Made by a program: the position numbers and the translations under genes. Positions 6,752 to 10,939 of a stretch of 10,939 nt of DNA are shown here, piece after piece. The stretch is from CAYSPU01 sp964432995 (lineage in GTDB: Bacteria > Verrucomicrobiota > Verrucomicrobiia > Limisphaerales > JAHDYP01), in contig CAYSPU010000202.1 of the NCBI GenBank assembly GCA_964432995.1, forward strand, positions 1 through 10,939, read 5' to 3'. The notes below the pieces were generated by a model. That model was not told the DNA's origin. It did no database searches and saw nothing but the letters and a program-made list of their open reading frames with translations. Position 1 is the first letter of the stretch. The number at the start of each line of letters is the position of its first letter.

Positions 6752-8322
6752 GGGAGGAAGCGGGCATCCTTTGGCGAGTGCTTGAGACTCTACCGCGGTC
6801 GTATCGCGATCCGCTCATCATGTTTTATCGCAGCGGCGATTCCACGGCCGAGGTGGCGGAGGCTCTGGAATTGTCCGAAGAAGTGGTGCGGCAGCGCCTG
6901 TCGCGCGGCCGGGTACTTCTCAATGAACGAGTGGCGCGTCTCGTTGAGTCTGGTTTGCGGCGGTCCAATCCCACCAAAGCGTTCACCATCGGCGTGCTTG
7001 CGGCGCTCCCGTTGGCTTCTGCTCAGGCAGGCGTGGCATCCACGGCAGCCGCCACGGCCAAAGGCGCGGGTGCAATCAAGAGCGTGGGCGGCCTGGGCGC
7101 GATCGTAACGGCACTAGCCGGAATCCTACCGGCGTTGGGTGGGGTGATCGGGCTCTGGGGGCACATCCAAAACACGCGGACGGCTCGTGAGCGGCGGTTT
7201 GTGGCGTGGAGTTGTCTTGGGCTCATCGCATGGGCGATTGCACTTGGCGTGGGCGCGGGCCTGGTATCGGTGGGGAGCGAAGGATTCGGTTTGCGAGTGG
7301 ATCGCGCGGGCATCGAGCTTTCCAACGCGATCCGGCTCTCGCTGTTTTGGCTGGCCTTCTGCGGGCCGCTCGGGGCCTACGCCATCTGGATGGCGCTGCG
7401 GCAACAACGCATTCGCGCCGAGGAAACAGGCGCTGCTCAACGTCCACTGGAAGCTTCGCATCGGGGCTACCGGCTGAGCACGTATGGCTCGATGCTGGCG
7501 ATGGTGTTTGGCACGACAGGCTGGCTGTTCCTCGCCGCTCATCGCGCACAGGACTGGATGACGCTGAGTGTTCTCGCGCTGTTTTGCGTTACCGGCTGGT
7601 TGAGCTGCGCCGGTCTGGCCGTGAAGTCACCGACGACTCGGGCCCGAGTCGTGCACATCTTCGTCGGCCTCTGGTGGGGCTTGGCGCTCGTGAATGTGGC
7701 CGTCTTCAACCTCCGCTGGACCGCTTGGCAAGCCGCGCTGGCGCCCGCCTCACCGCCAGACACGCGGGCGTTTGTCAACGTGCTGATCTGCGTCTTCTTC
7801 GGGTCCGTCCGCGCCATGTGGTTTCTGAAATGGCGTTTGCTGAGTGTGTCCACGGTCAAGCGCGACAGCCTCATCGCGCTCACGATCTACGCTGCCGTCA
7901 TGCTTGCCGGAGTCATGACGTACAAGGTCGTGAAGAGGGGCGAGGTCGCGAAAGCGCAGGTCACGCAGAGCGTGATGGGCGACCTGCAACCGAACGGCAC
8001 CATTCGCTTCCGAAGCTCGTGCGAGTTCCGAATCCAATCGGCCTATCCCGAGTCTCCCGCCGGCGCGGAGGCGATCAGCTTCCCGGTGTGCGAGGCTGCG
8101 CACCGCGCGATTGCCTCGGGCGTGCCCTCCGCCACGATCCTGCCTCCGTCCGCCCCGCCCTCGGGGCCCAGGTCGATCACGTGGTCGGCGTGGAGGATCA
8201 CGTCCAGGTTGTGCTCGATGACGAGGACGGTGTTCCCGGCGTCCACGAGCCGGTCGAGCACGGCCAGCAGTTTCCGGAGGTCGTCGAAGTGCAGCCCGGT
8301 GGTCGGCTCGTCCAGGATGTAG
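6721..8322 (+). CDS. ECF sigma factor, C-terminal part (sigma-4) fused to a polytopic membrane domain; 3' end truncated
   Basis: From about 6751 this frame carries sigma-70 region 4: REEAGILWRVLETLPRSYRD, FYRSGDSTAEVAEALELSEE, then VVRQRLSRGRVLL (residues 11-67 of this frame). It then continues for some 370 residues with a Gly/Ala-rich hydrophobic stretch (about 121-147) and roughly six further predicted membrane segments (about 161-183, 204-225, 258-300, 310-332, 349-367, 384-402). After the last, a beta-like segment begins (LQPNGTIRF) and stops making sense near residue 440. ATG 6721 is only the first in-frame ATG and lies in the inter-domain linker, so it is probably not a true start; the real start is 6371. 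Past about 8042 the frame is merely antisense to uvrA up to its nominal stop at 8322, so that tail is not native. Sigma factors with long C-terminal membrane extensions are known in Planctomycetota and Verrucomicrobiota. The membrane part may act as a built-in anti-sigma or sensor device, which is inference. Confidence 0.8.
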   Translation: MGSACGRGDEREEAGILWRVLETLPRSYRDPLIMFYRSGDSTAEVAEALELSEEVVRQRLSRGRVLLNERVARLVESGLRRSNPTKAFTIGVLAALPLASAQAGVASTAAATAKGAGAIKSVGGLGAIVTALAGILPALGGVIGLWGHIQNTRTARERRFVAWSCLGLIAWAIALGVGAGLVSVGSEGFGLRVDRAGIELSNAIRLSLFWLAFCGPLGAYAIWMALRQQRIRAEETGAAQRPLEASHRGYRLSTYGSMLAMVFGTTGWLFLAAHRAQDWMTLSVLALFCVTGWLSCAGLAVKSPTTRARVVHIFVGLWWGLALVNVAVFNLRWTAWQAALAPASPPDTRAFVNVLICVFFGSVRAMWFLKWRLLSVSTVKRDSLIALTIYAAVMLAGVMTYKVVKRGEVAKAQVTQSVMGDLQPNGTIRFRSSCEFRIQSAYPESPAGAEAISFPVCEAAHRAIASGVPSATILPPSAPPSGPRSITWSAWRITSRLCSMTRTVFPASTSRSSTASSFRRSSKCSPVVGSSRM

Positions 8323-10874
8323 AGGGTGCGACCGGTGTCGGTCCGGCCGAGCTCGCGGCTCAGCTTGACCCGCTGCGCCTCGCCGCCCGAGAGGCTGGAC
8401 GCGGGCTGGCCCAGCTTGACGTAGTCCAGGCCGACGTCCCGGAGCGTCGCGAATAGGCGCTTGAGTTCCGGGTGGGCGCCGAACACCTCGAACGCCTGGG
8501 CCACGGTCAAGTCGAGCACCTCCGCGATGTTCCGGTCCCGGTACCGGACCCTCAGCGTCGCCTCGTTGTAGCGCTTTCCACCGCAAACTTCGCAGGGGAG
8601 CCAGACGTCGGCCAGGAAGTGCATCGGCACGCGCCTGACTCCGTCCCCGCGGCAGGCCTCGCACCGCCCGCCGGCGACATTGAAGGAGAAGCGTCCCGGC
8701 CCAAAACCGAACATCCGCGACTCCGGCAGGCAGGCGAAGAGCTCCCGGATCCGGTCGAAGGCCCCCGTGTAGGTCGCCGGGTTGGAACGCGGCGTCTTGC
8801 CGATGGGGCTCTGGTCCACGTGGACGACCTTGTCGAGAAGCGCGGCGCCCTCGAGGCGGTCGAAGCGCCCGGGTTTCTGCTTCGCGTGGTGCAGGAGGGC
8901 GGACAGGGCGGGCTTCAGGATCCCGATGACCAGGGAGCTCTTGCCTGCGCCCGAAACGCCGGTTACGGCGGTGAAGGCGCCGAGGGGGATGGCGACGTCG
9001 ATCCGGGCGAGGTTGTTCTCGGCGGCGCCGATGATCTTGAGGACGCCCGCAGGCCGCCGTCTTTCGATCGGGGCAAGGATTCTCTCCCGGCCGGAGAGGT
9101 AGCGGCCGGTCAGGGTGTTCGCCTGGAGCAACTCCAGGGGCGTTCCCGAGAAGACCACCCGACCGCCGCTTTCTCCCGCTCCGGGACCGAGGTCGACCAC
9201 CCAGTCGGCGGCCCGGATGGTGGCCGCGTCGTGTTCGACGACCAGCACGCTGTTCCCGCGGTCCCGGAGTTTCCAGAGCGTCTCGATGAGGCGGGCGTGG
9301 TCACGGCCGTGGAGGCCCACCGACGGCTCATCGAGCACGTAGAGGATTCCGGACAGCTCGCCGCCGAGCTGGCTGGCCAGCCGGATGCGCTGCGCCTCGC
9401 CGCCGGACAGGGAAGGGCCCGACCGGTCCAGGGACAGGTAGGAGAGGCCAACGGATTCCAGGAACCGGAGCCGCGCGCCGATCTCCTTCAACACCTCCGC
9501 CGCCACGACCCCCTTCGCACCCGGCAGCTTGAGGTCCGCGAAAAACGCCGACGCTTCCGCCACGGACAGGGCCGCCACTTCCACGATGTTCTTCCCGCCA
9601 ACCAAGACCGAGACGGCTTCGGGCCTGAGCCGGGCGCCATGGCATTCGCTGCAGTCGGCCTCGGAGAAGTACTTCAGGTAGTATTCGCGCATCATCGGGG
9701 ATTTCGTCTCGGTGAAGCGGCGCATCATTGTGTTCAGGGCGCCTTCCCAGGGCATGTTGAAGGTCCCGGACCCGCGCCGGCCCTCGTAGCTCACCTTGAC
9801 CTCACGGCCTCCGATGCCGCGCAGCATGATCTCCCGGTGTTTGGCGGGGAGTTTCTTCCAGGGCCGGTCGAGGTCGATCCCGAACGTGCTGGCTACGGCG
9901 TCCACGATCCTGCCGCTCCAACTGCCCGCCTTGCCCACGACCTTCGCCCAAGGCTCGATGGCGCCCTCGCGGATCGAAAGCGACGGGTCGGGCACGACGA
10001 GGTCAGGGTCCATTTCGACCCTCCGGCCCAGCCCCCCGCAGGCCGGGCACATGCCGAGGGGGCTGTTGAAGGAGAAGGTCTGAGGCGTGAGTTCGGCGAA
10101 GCCGGCGCCGCACTTCTTGCAGCTCCGCCGGCCGCTGAACCGCTCGTCCGGCTCGTTCCCCTCCGCCCTCCGCGCCACGAGGAAGCCGTTCCCTTCACGG
10201 AGGGTGGTCTCGACCGTGTCCGCGAGCCGGCGACGGTCGGTCTGCGCGGGGTTGATCCGGTCCACCACGATCTCGATGGTGTTCTTCCTCTTCGGCGCGA
10301 GAGTCAGGTCGCCGATCCGCGCCATCTCGCCGTTGACCATCACGCGCACGAAACCGCGTTTCTTCAAGTCCGCGATCTCCGCCGCAAAGGAGCCCTTGCG
10401 GCCCTCGACGAGGGGAGCGAGGACGAAGACCTCGGCGTTAATGCGGGCCAGGGCCTCCACGACCTCTTGGGGCGACAGCGGCTCGATCTCCACGTCGCAG
10501 CGCGGGCACCTGGCCGTCCCCACGCCTGCCCAGAGCACGCGCATGTGATCCCAGATCTCTGTCATGGTCCCCACCGTGGATCGGGGGTTTGCGCCGGCCT
10601 TCTTCTGCTCGATGGCCACGGTCGGCACCAGGCCGTCGATCTTGTCGAACAGGGGCTTTTCGCTATGGCCGAGGAACTGGCGCGCGTAGGAGGAAAGGGT
10701 CTCGATGTACCGCCTCTGCCCCTCGGCATACAGAGTATCGAAGGCGAGGGAGGACTTTCCGGAACCGCTGACGCCGGTGAAGACGACGAGGCGGTTCTTG
10801 GGGAACGAAAGCTCGTCGACCTTCAGGTTGTGCTGGCGCGCGCCGCGGATGCTGATCACCGAAACCTCGTGCAT
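8043..10874 (-). CDS. uvrA: UvrABC nucleotide excision repair, excinuclease subunit A
   Basis: This is a complete 943-residue UvrA, close to the usual length of about 940. It is the DNA-damage sensor that loads UvrB in nucleotide excision repair. ATPase domain I has Walker A GVSGSGKSS (34-42), signature LSGGEAQR (489-496) and Walker B LYVLDEPS (511-518). Domain II has Walker A GVSGAGKSS (639-647), signature LSGGEAQR (828-835) and Walker B LYILDEPTTG (851-860). Zinc module 1 uses C252, C255, C276 and C279; zinc module 2 uses C738, C741, C761 and C764. The UvrB-interaction region (about 131-245; VLAPLVEGRKG, IEIVVDRI) is present, which points to UvrA1 rather than the UvrA2 type that lacks it. 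The ATG at 10874 fits the conserved N-terminal motif ISIRGARQHNL; the stop is TAG. Lysine codons are mostly AAG (33 of 40 by hand count), somewhat more biased than in the HzsA-like gene (14 of 22). No uvrB or uvrC is visible, and the sigma gene abuts the 3' end without a terminator. Confidence 0.98.
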   Translation of the reverse strand: MHEVSVISIRGARQHNLKVDELSFPKNRLVVFTGVSGSGKSSLAFDTLYAEGQRRYIETLSSYARQFLGHSEKPLFDKIDGLVPTVAIEQKKAGANPRSTVGTMTEIWDHMRVLWAGVGTARCPRCDVEIEPLSPQEVVEALARINAEVFVLAPLVEGRKGSFAAEIADLKKRGFVRVMVNGEMARIGDLTLAPKRKNTIEIVVDRINPAQTDRRRLADTVETTLREGNGFLVARRAEGNEPDERFSGRRSCKKCGAGFAELTPQTFSFNSPLGMCPACGGLGRRVEMDPDLVVPDPSLSIREGAIEPWAKVVGKAGSWSGRIVDAVASTFGIDLDRPWKKLPAKHREIMLRGIGGREVKVSYEGRRGSGTFNMPWEGALNTMMRRFTETKSPMMREYYLKYFSEADCSECHGARLRPEAVSVLVGGKNIVEVAALSVAEASAFFADLKLPGAKGVVAAEVLKEIGARLRFLESVGLSYLSLDRSGPSLSGGEAQRIRLASQLGGELSGILYVLDEPSVGLHGRDHARLIETLWKLRDRGNSVLVVEHDAATIRAADWVVDLGPGAGESGGRVVFSGTPLELLQANTLTGRYLSGRERILAPIERRRPAGVLKIIGAAENNLARIDVAIPLGAFTAVTGVSGAGKSSLVIGILKPALSALLHHAKQKPGRFDRLEGAALLDKVVHVDQSPIGKTPRSNPATYTGAFDRIRELFACLPESRMFGFGPGRFSFNVAGGRCEACRGDGVRRVPMHFLADVWLPCEVCGGKRYNEATLRVRYRDRNIAEVLDLTVAQAFEVFGAHPELKRLFATLRDVGLDYVKLGQPASSLSGGEAQRVKLSRELGRTDTGRTLYILDEPTTGLHFDDLRKLLAVLDRLVDAGNTVLVIEHNLDVILHADHVIDLGPEGGADGGRIVAEGTPEAIARCAASHTGKLIASAPAGDSG

Positions 10875-10939
10875 AACTCGCCGATAGAGTCCTTGAAGTT
10901 CAAAACACGTTGTTGACAGATCAAGTTCTGAATTCGGCG
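10875..10939. promoter_or_regulatory. uvrA upstream region with clustered small inverted repeats
   Basis: These 65 bp upstream of uvrA are visibly richer in A+T than the rest of the window. They contain TTGAA-G-TTCAA (10893-10903), AACA-CGT-TGTT (10904-10914) and TTGA-CAGA-TCAA (10913-10924), three nearly contiguous dyads that could be operator sites. TTGACA at 10913-10918 on the plus strand is a perfect -35 hexamer for a promoter pointing out of the window; its -10 would fall at about 10936-10941, mostly beyond the edge. No good -35/-10 pair is seen for uvrA itself. I could not match a known LexA box. Confidence 0.35.

Noticed and set aside
7206..8456. A 416-residue plus-strand frame overlapping the sigma-membrane gene and uvrA
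   Set aside because: It is in the wrong frame relative to the hydrophobic segments, Arg-rich, and spans two unrelated genes.
8472..10916. An 814-residue open frame on the plus strand
   Set aside because: It lies wholly antisense to a textbook uvrA, is rich in Arg/Gly/Pro/His/Val, and shows no motif. It is a by-product of high GC3 in the opposite strand.
10930..10935. An EcoRI site (GAATTC) near the right edge as a sign of a cloning adaptor
   Set aside because: A single hexamer is expected by chance at this length, and the following bases diverge from the common adaptor I remember.

Overview
The window is GC-rich (mid-60s percent by eye), densely coding bacterial DNA. Its gene content is a secreted S15/CocE-type peptidase, a secreted six-hairpin-type glycosidase, a discoidin-containing relative of hydrazine synthase alpha, and an ECF sigma factor fused to a multi-pass membrane domain. 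That mix is typical of Verrucomicrobiota or related Planctomycetota, probably an environmental or metagenomic genome. The phylum is inferred from gene families, not from a marker gene.

Layout: (a) 1-3021, minus strand: two co-directional genes about 28 bp apart. The upstream one is an Xaa-Pro dipeptidyl-peptidase / CocE-NonD family hydrolase. The downstream one is the first 322 residues of a six-hairpin-type glycosidase that runs off the left edge. Both look exported, so this is probably a small operon for extracellular or periplasmic polymer breakdown. (b) 3022-3340: a 319-bp divergent intergenic region with one strong 8-bp inverted repeat. (c) 3341-6247, plus strand: a 968-residue exported protein with an F5/8 type C (discoidin) domain, a TolB/PD40-like propeller of the HzsA type and two c-type haem motifs. 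(d) 6371 to about 8042, plus strand: an ECF sigma factor with a polytopic membrane extension. It is broken by a one-base frameshift near 6751 and cut off at its 3' end. (e) 8043-10874, minus strand: a complete uvrA. (f) 10875-10939: an AT-richer uvrA upstream region with small inverted repeats.

The most notable points are the HzsA-like diheme protein with a discoidin domain, the sigma/membrane fusion with its frameshift, and the abrupt junction at about 8000-8043. At that junction the sigma gene has no stop of its own, runs antisense into the uvrA 3' end, and no terminator or spacer separates the two. This suggests a rearrangement or a chimeric assembly, so uvrA may not belong with the genes to its left. 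No RNA genes, CRISPR arrays, insertion sequences or phage genes were seen.
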